Source: Sialis fuliginosa (Eukaryota > Arthropoda > Insecta > Megaloptera > Sialidae). From it: a DNA stretch of 64,000 nucleotides. The DNA lies in the NCBI GenBank assembly GCA_961205875.1, contig OY540810.1, positions 24,924,001 through 24,988,000 on the forward strand, written 5' to 3'. Within the stretch, counting starts at the first letter, position 1; the number at the start of each line of letters is the position of its first letter. Both the position numbers and the translations under genes were made by a program. Of this stretch, positions 12,925 through 26,367 are shown piece after piece. The notes beneath the pieces were generated by a model. The model ran no database searches. It was given only the letters and a program-made list of their open reading frames with translations, and had not been told where the DNA came from.

Positions 12925-13853
12925 GTATTAATAAATTTTCAACTACAAAATCATTTGAATAAAAAATTATATTATGATAATAAGCTACTTGACACGTAGA
13001 AATGAAGATTTACATACTATTTTTAATATACCTAATTAATTTTGACCATCGCTAAAGTAATTATTTTATATGAGTTATAGGAAATTGATTTGACTTCATT
13101 TCTAGTTGACATATTGTACATCTCTCACTACTACCATTTATTGTAAAATTCGAATTTGTAAAATAAACAATTAAAGAATTTGCAGTCAGGAAAATGTTTG
13201 CTAACTAATATCTCGAAAACAACAGCTCTAAATAAATTTTAATTAACAGATTATTAATCAGCGAAATATTCTGCATACTGTTCTGGAACAGCCTGTTGAT
13301 TATATTTTTTTTTTGCGAAAACTAAACGATAAAATATTTTGAGATTTACTATACGTTCATTTCAAATATATGTATATGTTTCTGTTAGAAAATGTTCTAA
13401 ATGTTAACTTTATAATTTTTTTCTGTATGACCCCTCCGAGAAGTTAGGCTGTATACGTGCCTGCCGTATATACAGGACATGTCCAGTTTTTTTTCATTAT
13501 TCCCACTTTTCCGACAGTCCACTTAAATTTATTTTAGTAAAATTTATATTTACGTTGTTTTTAATACATTGCTATATTTCGAGCTATTTAATTTTACAGC
13601 AAAACTACGCAAAATTAACTAACAAAATGATTATCAAAGCATCTATAAATTTTCATAAAATAAATTCGAATTGCAAATTATAGATAGGTATAAATTCAAT
13701 TACTAAATTATAGATTTTTGAAGAAGCGAAAAGAATACACGTATTTATCATACTTATTTATAATTGAAAAATAATTCTAGCAGTATTTTTTATAGTCAAT
13801 CATTTAATGATACAAATACACACAATTGATTAATTAAATTTTATATTTAACAC
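12925..13853. other. Spacer between the neprilysin-like gene and CFAP298
   Basis: AT-rich sequence lying 3' of both flanking genes, which are convergent. I see no coding exon, RNA gene or clear repeat apart from the right half of the palindrome interrupted by the hAT-like element. The end of the CFAP298 3' UTR must lie here. Confidence 0.4.
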
Positions 13854-16800
13854 TTATTTAGGCTTCCATGAAATATTCGACAATCCTTGAAAAGCTCTTT
13901 TCAATTTTCCATTATCTGACCATTCTGAGTTAAGATATTCATCATCTTCATTCTCTTCTATTTTCTTCAGCTCTTCTTGCCTCCTGTAAGCATACATCAT
14001 CATTTCCTTTCTCGTCTCTTCACTAATTACAGGTTCTCGACTCGGTGCACCTTGGCCCTTCTTTTGCAACTTTAAAATGATTTTACATTTGTCATTTCTT
14101 CCCACATACTCCGCTAAAACTTTACTCGTTTCCATAAGTTTGCCACAAAACCACAGCTCTGCTACCGCAGGTTCTATAACTTCTAATGAAGCATGAGTGC
14201 CAGTCAAATCCTCTACATTTTCAAACTCTTGGCGAATTACATCGTAAGGCGGAAGTTTCATTGGATACACGATTGTCACGCAACCTCGAAGAATATCAAT
14301 AGCAGACTGGATCTGTTTTATAGTTAAACACTCGTTTCTCAGTACTAATTTATTTGAAATCATTTCTTTTGCTTCGTCAACTGTTTTCTTTAATACTTCC
14401 TAAAAGAACACATCAAATAATTATTAAAATAGTTTGTACAAATTCTTGAACATTTTAAATGCAGTGGCGCGTTATACAGTAGACAAATTAGGCAAGTGCC
14501 TAAGGCCTCAACGTAAAAAGGGGGTCCCAACTCAACCCCTTTGACGTTTGAGTTGATACCATTTATTAAAACGATTTTTTTATTATTTTCTAAATACCTC
14601 TGAACAAGATATTTTATTGTTATTAACCACTACTAAATATTGTAATTCATACATATACGTGAATTCTCTAAAGAAATCCCATAAAAAATGTAGAAAACTC
14701 CAATAGGGTTCGAGAAGATAAATTGATTGTAATTGTAAAGAAAGAACTGCTCTGTGACGAAAAATATTAAAATGCAACTAGAGCAATTTTCTTAAAACAA
14801 GGTGACCAAATACAGAAAACAAAGAAAGTTATTTACTAAAAATACTTTGAGATAAATATTTTCATACTCCTTGATGCACCCCCTCTTATGCCCGGTATTA
14901 TAAAGAATTTCCACGCAAAGGCTGTAGCCGGGTAGCAATGTAAAATCGGCCTCAACACGGATTTGGCTAATTTTTATTGTGAATGTTGCTCATTATGTGA
15001 GAATTCTTATGCCCAATTATTAGCCTCTAAAAGTTGATCGTTTTTGAAAAAAAAATTATTTTCAATTTTTCAAAAATATTTTTTTTTAAGAATTTTTTTT
15101 TTTTTATTAAATTCAAACTATGGTACAATGTAGAAGTTGAAAAGGTGCATATCAGGTAATATTTTCAAGATGCTGCGCATACTCTAACAAGTAAAAAAAT
15201 TAATTTGAAATTTTGAAAAAAAAAAATTTTTTGGTTGTAGTTGAGCGACAACTTCAAATATTTCATGAAATAATCTTCATACTTTAGTATTACACCCTAC
15301 AAAATCTGAATAGAATCGAAGTGGTAGAACATACTTAAAAAAAATTTAAATCATTGGAAGTCAATATTAACATGTACAAATGCTATAGAAATAATGTAAT
15401 GTAAACATAATATAAAAATGATACAAAAACAGTTATTTAAATAAAATTAACTCGAAATATTTAATAAGAACGCTTCTGTCTCCCACTGCCTGTTTATCTT
15501 ACCGTCTTGGACATACATACATTTCTTATGGTGATATACACATTATTACACATATAGTCCAGGCCACTACATGAGATTGAGTTTCTTGAAATAATTCGTA
15601 TAACAAAACTATTTCAATATTTTTTTTTCGTTGTTGGACTTCACTAGAAGAGGGGGTAGGTGCAAATATTTAATTTAATATAAGAGTAGTAAAATTACAC
15701 GATAGATCACTAAATGTGTAATTTTGTATTTAAATAATATTAATATAAATGTATAAGAATAATATAATGCAATATAATAAAATATAAGGGATGTTTAGGC
15801 GCCCCTAAAAAACTCTTGTACTTAAAAACGAATAATTTTGTTGTTTTATATAATTCTACCTCATTTATTATTTTAAAGTCAAAGAAGTACAATAAGAACA
15901 AATTGTTTTAGATACTATGTAGGTACATAGTAAGGGTTTAAATTGTATTTTGGGGAGAAAGGTGGCAAATTTTAAATTTCACATAAGGGTAGCATACAAC
16001 AATGCTGTTAAACAAATATATTAATATTTTGTTCAAAAGCCTGCCAAGAATAAGAAAATTATTGTTTGAACGCCATATTGGTCGCCATCTTTCATATTGA
16101 ATTTCCGGTCAATGTTTCGGCTTGGTAACAGCGATTTTTGGATTCAGCAGGGGAGTCATTCCATGTCAAATCAACACAGGGTATAAACCTCACCATCTCA
16201 GATTTTCATGAAATTTGGCACAATTGTACTATTCATTTAGACTTAGAAAAATATCAAATTTTATTGAGATATGTCTACTGGTTTTGAAATTACAGCTATG
16301 TAAAGTTTTCAAAAATTGATCAAAAAACCGTGATGGAAAATTTTTGAAATGCTCTGGAAGCTGATCTAATTGACTTAGAGAACTGGGCGGGGTGTCATTT
16401 TACAGCATATTTCACACCGATTCCAATGATATACAACACAATATGGGTTAAGAAAAAAAATGTTTTCAAAATCAAAGTCAAAATTTTGATTTTTAATTTC
16501 ACAACAAGTACGGTTTCAAAAATTTTCAAATTAATACCAAACATAGTCATTATAGTTGTGAATCACCTGGCAAAATATAAATGTGGGATGACAATGGATT
16601 CTATGTTAAAATAATTTAAGACTGAAGCTCGAATTTAAAAATCGCTCTGTATTTCGACTGTGAAAAATTCAACAATGCTAAAAAGTATACTTGCATGAAC
16701 ATGAACACTAATATGAAGTAACAATACATTACTAAATTCAAAATGGGCTATTTTTTGCCACAGAAGCATGGCCCTCGCATTACCACGGGCCCCCCAACTG

Positions 16801-19685
16801 GAATTGTTACGAAAAAATTTTTTTACGTTTTCAAAACTTTTCAAATTAATACCAAGAATAGTCATTATAGTTGTGAATCACCTGGAAAAATATAAATGTG
16901 GGATGATAATGGGTTCAATGATAAAATAATTTAAGACTGAAGCTCGAATTTAAAAATCACTGTGTATACAGGAAATATTTATGCTATTAAAAAAATGTTA
17001 GGCCTAAATTGGTAAATTTTACACATGACATAGTAGCTAGTTCAATGTAATAAAAAGCTGTATTGTTATATTTTAAGTACCAGTAATCCAAGTTTCAAAA
17101 TTCCAATTTGTTAATGTCAAACTATTCACGCATACAATGACATGTAGCTGTATGTGGTAACCTTATGGGATCGACTTTAGTTTGAATTAAAAATAAATAA
17201 ATAAAACTATTAGCTTTCATCATTTTTGAAGTAAGTAAGCTTGTTGCAAATAAATCAACAATACTACAAAATATCTTCAGTTATAATTAAAAATATATAC
17301 AAAAGTAAATCCTGTGATCCCGACTGGGAGAATTAATGTTATTCTTGAAAATGAATTATGAATTTATGAATTAAAATTTTGAATTGAAAGGCCTAAAAAA
17401 TAAACTTTGATATTATTTATTTTTTCTATTTAAAGACCTTAAAAAAGGTCGTTCAAATAAACCTGTATGGTCGAAAAAAAATTTCTTAAGGGGCTCGCAA
17501 CAATTCCAGTTGGGGGGCCCGTGGTAATGCGAGGGCCATGCTTCTGTGTCAAAAAATAGCACATTTTGAATTTAGTAATGTATTGTTACTTCATATTAGT
17601 GTTCATGTTCATGAAAGTATACATTTTAGCATTGTTGAATTTTTCACAGTTTAAATACAGAGCGATTTTTAAATTCGAGCTTCAGTCTTAAATTATTTTA
17701 ACATAGAATCCATTGTCATCCCACATTTATATTTTGCCAGGTGATTCACAACTATAATGACTATGTTTGGTATTAATTTGAAAATTTTTGAAACCGTACT
17801 TGTTGTGAAATTAAAAATCAAAATTTTGACTTTGATTTTGAAAACATTTTTTTTCTTAACCCATATATGTTGTATATCATTGGAATCGGTGTAAAATATA
17901 CTGTAAAATGACACCCCGCCCAGTTCTCTAAGTTAATTAGATCAGCTTCCAGAGCATTTCAAAAATTTTCCATCACGGTTTTTTGACCAATTTTTGAAAA
18001 CTTTACATAGCTGTAATTTCAAAACCAGTAGACATATCTCAATAAAATTTGATATTTTTCCAAGTCTAAATGAATAGTACAATTGTACCAAATTTCATGA
18101 AAATATGAGATGGTGAGGTAAATTTTTCATTAAAATTGTGTTGATTTGACATGGAATGACTCAGGGCCAAAATACTCTTAATAACTTTGTTTGCAAAATG
18201 TTATACGAAATACTTCAAGAAACTCAATTTCATGTAGTGGCCTGGACTATATGTGTAATAATGTGTATATCACTATAAGAAATGTATGTATGTCCAAGAC
18301 GGTAAGATAAACGGGCAGTGGGAGACAGAAGCGTTCTTATTAAATATTTCGAGTTAATTTTATTTAAATAACTGTTTTTGTATCATTTTTATATTATGTT
18401 TACATTACATTATTTCTATAGCATTTGTACATGTTAATATTGACTTCCAATGATTTTAATTTTTTTTAAGTATGTTCTACCACTTCGATTCTATTCAGAT
18501 TTTGTAGGGTGTAATACTAAAGTATGAAGATTATTTTATGAAATATTTGAAGTTGTCGCTCAACTACAACCAAAAAAAAAATTTTTTTCAAAATTTCAAA
18601 TTTATTTTTTTACTTGTTAGAGTATGCGCAGCATCTTGAAAATATTACCTGATATGCACCTTTTCAACTTCTACATTGTACCATAGTTTGAACTTAATCA
18701 AAAAAAAAAATTCTTAAAAAAAAAATATTTTTGAAAAATTGAAAATAATTTTTTTTTCAAAAACGATCAACTTTTAGAGGCTAATAATTGGGCATAAGAA
18801 TTCTCACATAATGAGCAACATTCACAATAAAAATTAGCCAAATCCGTGTTGAGGCCGATTTTATATTGCTACCCGGCTACAGCCTTTGCTTCCAGCTAAC
18901 GTTATGTACTGGGAGTCAAATTATTATGAAATTGCTCGATATTTTAAAGCAGTGGTAATAAATATAATGTAAATGCTATACATTTTATGAAGTACACTTG
19001 GCAGCACTTATTTTAAGTCGCTGATTTCTACTTAATACGCATGCGTCAAAATCATTATATATGTACGATTTCATTCGCTACATTTGTGAGTGGTTGTCAT
19101 TTGTATTGAATACCTAGCAGATAGCGTTAGCACTCAAGCAAATTCTTTATAATACCTGGCATTAGAAAAAATTTTTTTACATACTTGCATTCCTTTATTA
19201 GGTTGTTTTCCATTTCGTCTTCCTATAGAATCTCTGTTAAATGTCCAACCACCACTAGGTATACATCGCTCTCCCCAATCATCCTTCAACTTCAACTCTT
19301 CTATTTGCTCATCGGTAAGACCCATCATCTCTTGAGGAAGCATTGTCCCATGTTGAGACAATTCTTCGATTTCGGAACAAATGCGCTCAACCTAGATTCG
19401 TATAATTAATTATATAGTTGGAAATAAAAAATAATTTCTTCTGAAATTATTTCGAACATTTCAGAAATTATGTTTTGTAAATCTAACGACAAATACAAAT
19501 TAAAAAACATATTCCACACCTATTTCATCAGTACTAATCAATATTAATACTATAATAATATTTACCTTGAGTCTTCCGTTATGTATTAGCGTAACATTTT
19601 GTAAAACATCAAGAACGGCTGAATCTAAATCAGCTTCATATAAAAAAATACTTTGGTCGCCTTTCTTTATATGTAATTTTACCAT
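13854..19685 (-). CDS. CFAP298: Cilia- and flagella-associated protein 298 (C21orf59/Kurly family), 3 exons, complete
   Basis: A cytoplasmic factor needed to assemble and orient motile cilia and outer dynein arms in other animals. Exons on the minus strand are 19685-19566, 19391-19185 and 14399-13854, with phase 0 junctions and GT/AG borders. The product is 290 residues, the length I recall for the human protein. The N-terminus MVKLHIKKGDQS and the HNGRLKVERICSEIEEL junction match. So do LTDEQIEELKLKDDWGE (exon 2), VYPMKLPPYDVIRQEFENVE, the GQGAPSREPVISEE loop and the acidic tail with YRRQEELKKIEENEDDEYLN (exon 3). In insects motile cilia occur in sensory chordotonal neurons and sperm, so expression is expected there; that is inference. 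Intron 2 (14400-19184) is dominated by a giant inverted repeat. Confidence 0.95.
14888..19162. repeat. Giant foldback element filling intron 2 of CFAP298
   Basis: The outermost 23 bases (14888-14910, ATGCCCGGTATTATAAAG...) return as the reverse complement at 19140-19162 with one mismatch. Inside, 14916-16825 pairs with about 17485-18893 at high identity. The left arm carries about 540 extra bases (about 15612-16150), and the right arm carries about 245 extra (about 18894-19138). The loop is about 16826-17484. A 115-base direct repeat lies within the left arm (16530-16640 and 16850-16965). No transposase frame is present. The 62-73 codon frames at 16426-16614 and 17693-17914 are the same sequence on opposite arms. 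The right end stops 22 bases from the exon 2 donor site. Confidence 0.9.
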
Positions 19686-20556
19686 TTTTGTATGATTTGT
19701 ATCAAAAAATCGTAACAGTTGCTATATGCAAATAATCAATTTATCTAAACAACTGTTTCGTAGCAACGTAAACAGTTACCAGTATCCCTAGTTACCATGA
19801 GATATCATGCAGATATCCATAGGTATCTATTTTAATTAAATTAAATAGAAAAAGTAAAAGGTATTTTGCGTATTTTGTAACTGCAAAAATGTGATTTCCC
19901 AGGAGGACGATTTTTGAAGTGTACCTATAAATAATAGTACTGGAAAAACGGAGAAACTATGGTTTCTTAGTCACTTAAACTAAAAATATACACCTTAACC
20001 ACAAGACAATGAGTTATAAAAAAAAAAAATTGGGTTTTTTTAAGGGGTGCAGATGAGTTACCAATTCAAGGAATTTAAAAATGTAAACTTTTTTTATTGT
20101 TAGAATTTTCGTTTAATAAATTTTCAAATAATATAATCGTAAAACATTTGATCTCCTACCTGTACCTCGGAAAAAAAAATTGGAAAAATTTAAAAAAAGG
20201 GAATATGTATAACGATGCCGAGATCACAAGAAAATTACCAACATTCACTGCACTTGCGTATTTTATATTTATAATTCAAAATTATGTTTAAGGAGGTACG
20301 GTAGTTACGTCTAATCAGTCGAAATAAATTTAAATTTCTTATTATTATTATATTGTTTATAACTTTACTAAAGATTATAGATCTAATTGTAAAGTATTAT
20401 CTATATAGTGTGATTGCTAGCAATGACGCGTTACACTATAATCCCACACATTTTTGTATTTCAATATCCAGAAAAATGAATGCTTTTAGATTATCAATTA
20501 AAAAAGTACACTTTGTATTTAAAAAAATATAACTTTGATTGTAACACACTTATGGA
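19686..20556. other. Spacer upstream of CFAP298
   Basis: Contains the CFAP298 5' UTR and promoter region. It is AT-rich, with no coding exon and no repeat that I can define. Short open frames such as 20097-20291 have no family resemblance. Confidence 0.35.
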
Positions 20557-21899
20557 TAGGGGTGTACCGGAACTGAAATTTTGAGTTCCGGCCGGAACCG
20601 GAATTACCGGAATTCACGAAAAAAATCCGGCCGGAACCGGAATTTTTTCAAAAAAATTCTGTATGAAGTATTAACAAATAAAGAATATAAATAAAAATGT
20701 TTTATACATAGGTTACGTTTTATATCAATACAATTAATTATTTTAAATAGTATAATAATATGTAGGAATGAGGTACATTACATTCTACAAAATTGTTGTT
20801 TCTAATAAAATGTTTATCATACGTTCTTTTCGATTATAAATTATAAAAGAATAAAATCGAAGGTGTTAAATCAGATGTTTAGAAATAATTAAATATATCT
20901 AAAATGCTACCATAAATGGGGAACAACTATTATTTTTCCAAAAAAGATCAATAATTAAATGTCATTTTTACTACATATCTTGTATTAAGTACTAAAAATT
21001 TATTTTATGATGGTTAATTAATGTTATCATTTTAATTAAATATATCTAAAATATAAAGTAAAAAAATTGTTTTTGTGTTATGAAGTATTTATTTCCATTA
21101 AAAATAAAATATAAAATTATATTAATGTTTTTTTTTTTTTACAAAAATACTGTTATTTGAGAATCTCATATACCCGTTCTCACTACTCAAACTTATTTCT
21201 GTTCCTTATTTAAGTGTTCCTTAGTCTTAAATTGATCTCACAGGTCTATCTTATCATCAAGGTAATTAAACCTTGTTGGTTTATGTCAATATAATTAATT
21301 TTGGATATAAATTGTGCATTTGATCATCCAAAAAATATTCAGTAATACACATAAATGTCACAAGCGATAAAAGAGAGGAGCAAGTTATACGCAAAAAGAG
21401 CAATTATTAATACCTATATTAAATATATGAAATTTTAAAGTATTATAATTTTTGTTCTTTTTTATATTAGTTTTAAAAAATACTACTAACATGTCATATA
21501 AATATTCAAGTCTATTTTTCAAACGAGTTATAAAAGTATACACTGGAGGCTTTGTTAAACGAAACAGTTTTAAAAAGGTTAATTTTGATTTGAAAATAGT
21601 TATATCTATAATAAACTTGGCTTGAAATGCCATAAACTATTATACCTATGATATCTGCATAATTGCCACTAATAATTTTATCAAAAATGTTTACAATATT
21701 CATTTTTGTGTACAGTTTACAGGTTAAGTGGAACTAAAGTATCACTTTGACTAGGACTTAAATTTAGGTAATACTTAACTACTTAAGGAACACAATAGTA
21801 GAATGTAGAAATAAAATTAAAAATTAAATTAAAATTTCTAGTTCCGGCCGGAACCGGAATAAAATCGTTAATTCCGGCCGGAATTCCGGTACACCCCTA
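20557..21899. mobile_element. hAT-like non-autonomous element, 1343 bp
   Basis: The ends TAGGGGTGTACCGGAA and its complement bound the element. Near-perfect 8-base duplications CTTATGGA (20549-20556) and CTTATGGG (21900-21907) flank it. The subterminal regions are rich in the palindrome TTCCGGCCGGAA. The interior is AT-rich. Two overlapping minus frames (21385-21633, 21512-21703) were read and show no hAT transposase motif. Confidence 0.85.
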
Positions 21900-21907
21900 C
21901 TTATGGG

Positions 21908-22394
21908 ACACCTTATATAAATGTAACTATTTTAAAAATATGCTGCTTGTCTAGCCTGACAACTTTTGTATTTAAAGTTTTCTTACATTTGTTAATAATA
22001 AATGAAATATTGTCTTGGGATATCCTGTACTATATCGATTTTTTTATTGCAGTATTAGGTAGGTACAAAACAGCTTTTTGCGCGAGACCTCGAGAACTTA
22101 GGCGGTTGCGACCATTGAGACTTTTAATCTGAATGATTTAGAGAATATTTTCCAGTTGGTTTTAAAGAGATTGACTGAAAGTCATTTCCCTATCAAAAAC
22201 TGCGGGGTCCTTTGCTTTCTGCACCGAGCGGCAGAAACTTGCGGTACGCCACTGCTATCACTATTCGCTTCTAGCCTTCTCATTAAAAATAATACTTTTA
22301 TCATTATATCGTTCAAATAAAATTAATTCATTTTACGATAATAAGATGGAAAAGATAATATACAGCAATAAAAAAAAATGCAAAAAAATTCATT
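21908..22394. other. Spacer downstream of GTPBP3
   Basis: No gene was seen. A short GC-richer fragment at about 22195-22255, ending in GGTACGCCACTG, resembles one end of the CAGTGGCGTAAC-type MITEs seen elsewhere in the window. Its partner end was not found. Confidence 0.35.
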
Positions 22395-22400
22395 TTTATT
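22395..22400 (-). terminator. Poly(A) signal of GTPBP3
   Basis: AATAAA on the minus strand, 25 bases after the GTPBP3 stop codon. Position supports it; the hexamer alone is weak in this composition. Confidence 0.45.
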
Positions 22401-22425
22401 ATTTATAAAATAATATTTTTACAAC

Positions 22426-24741
22426 TCATTTTCCTATACAAAATGTTTTGAATATAATATCAAGTAATTGATTAGTAGTAACGCGTCCTGTTATACTACC
22501 AAGGTGATGTAGAGCTCTATGTAACGAATGTGCCATTAACACTACATCATTATTAGAGTCAATGCTTCTGTTTAAATAATCCACACAATTTGTTAGATAT
22601 TGTTTATGACGGACTTGACTCAAGACGAGATTCTCGGCAGAAGGAGATCCACATCTGTAATATCAAAGAGAGAAAGTGACAAAACAACAGGACCGTAACT
22701 ACCACCGGGGCAGTGATAGATAACATAATATATTTTATTTCGAAGAACTTGAAGATGGCCATAACAGCGTACTTCACGTTTTGCGCATGCGCATATATCG
22801 AGGCGGTAAAATTTGAATTAATAATAATTCTAACAATCTCGGTAATCGATAATTCGATGATATATCGAAATTCTACTTTACTAAAAATTGTATAACGAGT
22901 TAATAATAAGAATCTAATTATTTAATAATTATATATTATTAATTTTGACCCATTCTACTGAACATATCCTATTCAGAAAATCTCAATCAGAATAAAAACT
23001 TATAAGAAAATGTTAGGTACAAAAAACAATATACTTTCATTTGCTGTATCCCCTGAAAATAGGTTTGAAAAAATAATGAAAATAATCGATACTTACAAAT
23101 CAATAACTTTCTGCAATACTTTTTCAGTCAGTCGTTCAAAACCATTCTTATTAATACATGAAATAAATTCAACATGATTTGAAATCGTAGTGATTTTCTG
23201 TAATTCCAACAATTGTTCTTCTGTTAATGTATCTATCTTATTAAAAACTATTAACAGTATTTTATTTTCACCATCAACATTTATATTAAAATCATTTTTA
23301 TTAACAATCTCAAACTTTGGTATGATATCTGATAACTCTAATTTATTTACATAATGATTAAAAAACTCCTCGAAACTTAATTGTTTCCTAATAAAATATG
23401 TTGAATCTATCAGTAACAAAATCAAGTCTGAACGTTTTGCACAAACTTTTGCTCTGTTAATTCCTTCAATTTCAATTACATCATCAACGTCACTCCTAAG
23501 TCCAGCTGTATCGGTCAGAGATATTGGATAACCACCGATATCTAGATTTATTTGTAATAAGTCTCTTGTTGTACCAGCAATGGGCGTTACGATAGCTGCA
23601 GATCTGTCACCTATAAAAATGTATCATTACGTACATAATTATTTTAATAAAGTTAAAAATATTTATAATATTTGAAACTAACACAATAAGTTCAAAAGAC
23701 TACTTTTTCCAACATTCGGTTCTCCAATAATAACAGTGCGTACACCATCTTTGATTCGTTCCCCTTTACAAGCATTACATAAATGTTTTTGTATTTCACT
23801 TGACAATGTTTTGATATCGGACATAGATCTATCCATAATTCCTTCTTCCAGTGTATCAGTTTCATCAAAATCAATATGTGCTTCAATGTTAGCTAAGCAA
23901 TTTAAAATTTGGTTGTGCCATTTTTCATACAAATGCCTTATGTGCCTTTCAGTTTGTAGAATTGCCTTAAATTTAAAATAGCATTTTTTAAACTTAAATA
24001 ATAAAGTATATTATCACATTTTCTTAAAACTTCAAAATTTTATTTGACCAAAAGATAATTTTTTACAATACAAGAGCATAATAAAAAATTTTATTTTGGA
24101 TTATCTGCATACCTGTTTTCTTTGAATTTCTGTTTCTGCTTCTAATAAATCAGCTAAACCTTCAACTTCTGTTAAATCTAATTTTCCTGCAAAAAATGCA
24201 CGTTTAGTGAATTCTCCAGAATCAGCAGGTCTCAATTTTGGTAATTTTCCTAAAGCTGATAAAAAGGCAGAAATAACTGCAGGTCCACCATGTACATGTA
24301 ACTCACAACTATCTTCTCCGGTAAAACTATTTGGTGCTAAATTATTTAAAAAAAATATCTTTCATTATTTAAATTATTGTTTTATTTTTTATTCATACCA
24401 GGAAACCATAAAACTAATCCCCTATCCAAAATATCATTTGTAAAAGGATCATACAACCGTCTTAACAATGCTGTGCGTGGAGGTGGGAGATTATTTAAAT
24501 GGCCGATTTTCGACAGAACAGACTTTGATTCAGAACCTGATATTCTAATAACTGCTACTCCGCATTTTCCTGAACCTATATGTGATCAATTATAAATTAA
24601 ATTATTTAAATTTATTATACACATTACGACAAACAAACCTGAAGACAAAGCAAATATTGTACCTAAATTTGAATTATATCTTTTAAAAATTTGAATTATA
24701 GATAATTTTAAATATCTTATGTTTTGCAAGTATACCAACAT
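22426..24741 (-). CDS. GTPBP3: Mitochondrial tRNA-modification GTPase (GTPBP3/MnmE/MSS1 family), 6 exons, complete
   Basis: With MTO1/MnmG it forms the 5-taurinomethyl or carboxymethylaminomethyl group on the wobble uridine of mitochondrial tRNAs. Minus-strand exons: 24741-24639, 24575-24399, 24336-24113, 23965-23683, 23610-23097, 22654-22426. All are GT/AG and in phase, giving 509 residues (human about 492). Residues 1-26 are basic without acidic residues, as in a mitochondrial presequence. GTIFALSS opens the folate-binding N-domain. The helical domain is followed by the inserted G domain: P-loop GEPNVGKS (249-256), switch TPIAGTTRD (271-279), DTAG (296-299) and NKID. The protein ends in FCIGK, the family signature whose cysteine is catalytic in MnmE. 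The start is the only in-frame ATG before GTIFALSS that supplies a presequence. Intron 5 (22655-23096) holds no coding sequence. Confidence 0.94.
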
Positions 24742-26367
24742 AATCAATTTGTTTAAAATGTAAACATAACCTTAAAAATGATTATAAAATTTTAGACAAG
24801 GGAAAACTCTCTAATTTGAGATAAAATCAGCAAAAAAATAATCGTTTATATGTTTACTATTAAACTATACGGTACTTGACTGTTACGTGGTCGTCAGTCA
24901 CACAAAATATCACAGAAATATGAATTCACCATAGACACAAAGCATACGTCTTTCTGTCTTTGGAAAATGTCACATTTCATTTTTAGGGTATAAAAAAGAT
25001 GGCAGCACCACTATTAACACGAAATCAAAAAAAAATCTTCTTTATGTAGGCAATATCTTTACAGTTATGTTATTTATGTTACATAAAGAACAAAATTTCG
25101 TCGTTGCACGTGCAAAATCACAGGTTACTCGGTGTCGATCAACTCGGCGATAAAAATTATTATTAGTAAATGATTTTTAATTGAAACCATAATTTACCCG
25201 CGGCTACAGCCGTATACAGTGTGTATTTATGCATACAAAAGTTTAATCGTCCCATATAATATTTAAGAACGCTCGGGGGGTATAGGTGAAAAAAGTTGAC
25301 CCACATTATTTAAATTAAAAATGAAATATACAGAATGAATCGATATCTCCTCTTATTTAAAATATACAATTTTCGAATTTTGAATGATTTTATAAGTAAG
25401 TTGTGTTTATAAGTACATTGTAAAATAATAATGAAATATAGTTGTATCGAAAAAAATTTTACTACCTATAATAAATAAAGATCTACACAGCGATATAATA
25501 TTTTTGACAAACAACAAGGCAGAAGTGCCCAAACCGTAGCTCGTCAGTTTTTTTAAATGTCATTAGAAACCCTTGAACATAACATTAAACAAACAAAAAA
25601 TCCGCCGTAACGGAAATGTTAAAATATATTTGTGCTATATTTGATATTTTATATTATTCTAAAGGTTGAACCGGCAGGACTGATCATAAATCAAAAATAT
25701 CAGTTGAATTTTCACTAAAAAACCTTCAATCTCCGCCACAACAAACAGTTTTGTAAGAGACATTAATGACATAGTTATGTGATAAAATGAAATGAACACC
25801 AAAAAAACAATTATGATTATAGAATTTTAATATTGCTAATTTACATTCGAAGAAATGCAACAAAATTACTTACATATAATTCAACAATGTTTATTATATA
25901 TTTAGTAACGTAAATATAAAAAAATAAAATACAAATTTTTTTAATTCTCATACTTTATAACATCATTTTCTTATCAACAGTATACATTCTTAATACTATG
26001 TATATAAAACTAATGTAGGGTGTCCTGTAAATGTACTGTTCTCGACTACTCCTGAAAGTTTGTCGGTATGTTTACGGGACTTAACATGTTTTTCTGTTAC
26101 AGTCAAATCTTGTAACCAATTTTTCACCAGCTTCCCGATTAATTTTTTTTAAATAATTTACTAAATAATGTTACCTATATAATTGTTTAATTTTGTAATA
26201 ACATTTATGTCACAACCATGATTCTCTTTAAACTGACATGAACATTGAAACATTGTGATACGGCTGAAATATTTTAATAGTTGAAATATCTAAAGAAAAA
26301 TTATATTTTAAAAGGAATTTGTCCTTTCATTTTTAGAAAACCTGTTTGTTTGTATTTTAAGTTGTCT
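24742..26367. other. Spacer between GTPBP3 and the first zinc-finger gene
   Basis: Contains the GTPBP3 upstream region. AAGATGGC at about 24998 resembles a YY1 site, which is common at mitochondrial-function genes but weak evidence alone. One end of the foldback family of neprilysin intron 6 lies at 26015-26090 (AGGGTGTCCTGTAAATGTAC ... GTATGTTTACGGGAC). No coding exon was seen. Confidence 0.4.

Noticed and set aside
12461..12999. Open frames inside the hAT-like element as a transposase
   Set aside because: No hAT motif; the sequence is Phe-rich and compositionally biased.
16426..17914. Two open frames (16426-16614 plus, 17693-17914 minus) with nearly identical protein
   Set aside because: They look conserved only because they are the two arms of the giant inverted repeat; the shared sequence reflects DNA duplication, not coding constraint.
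21385..21703. Open frames inside the 20557-21899 element as a transposase
   Set aside because: Short, overlapping, AT-driven, with no catalytic or dimerisation motif of hAT enzymes.
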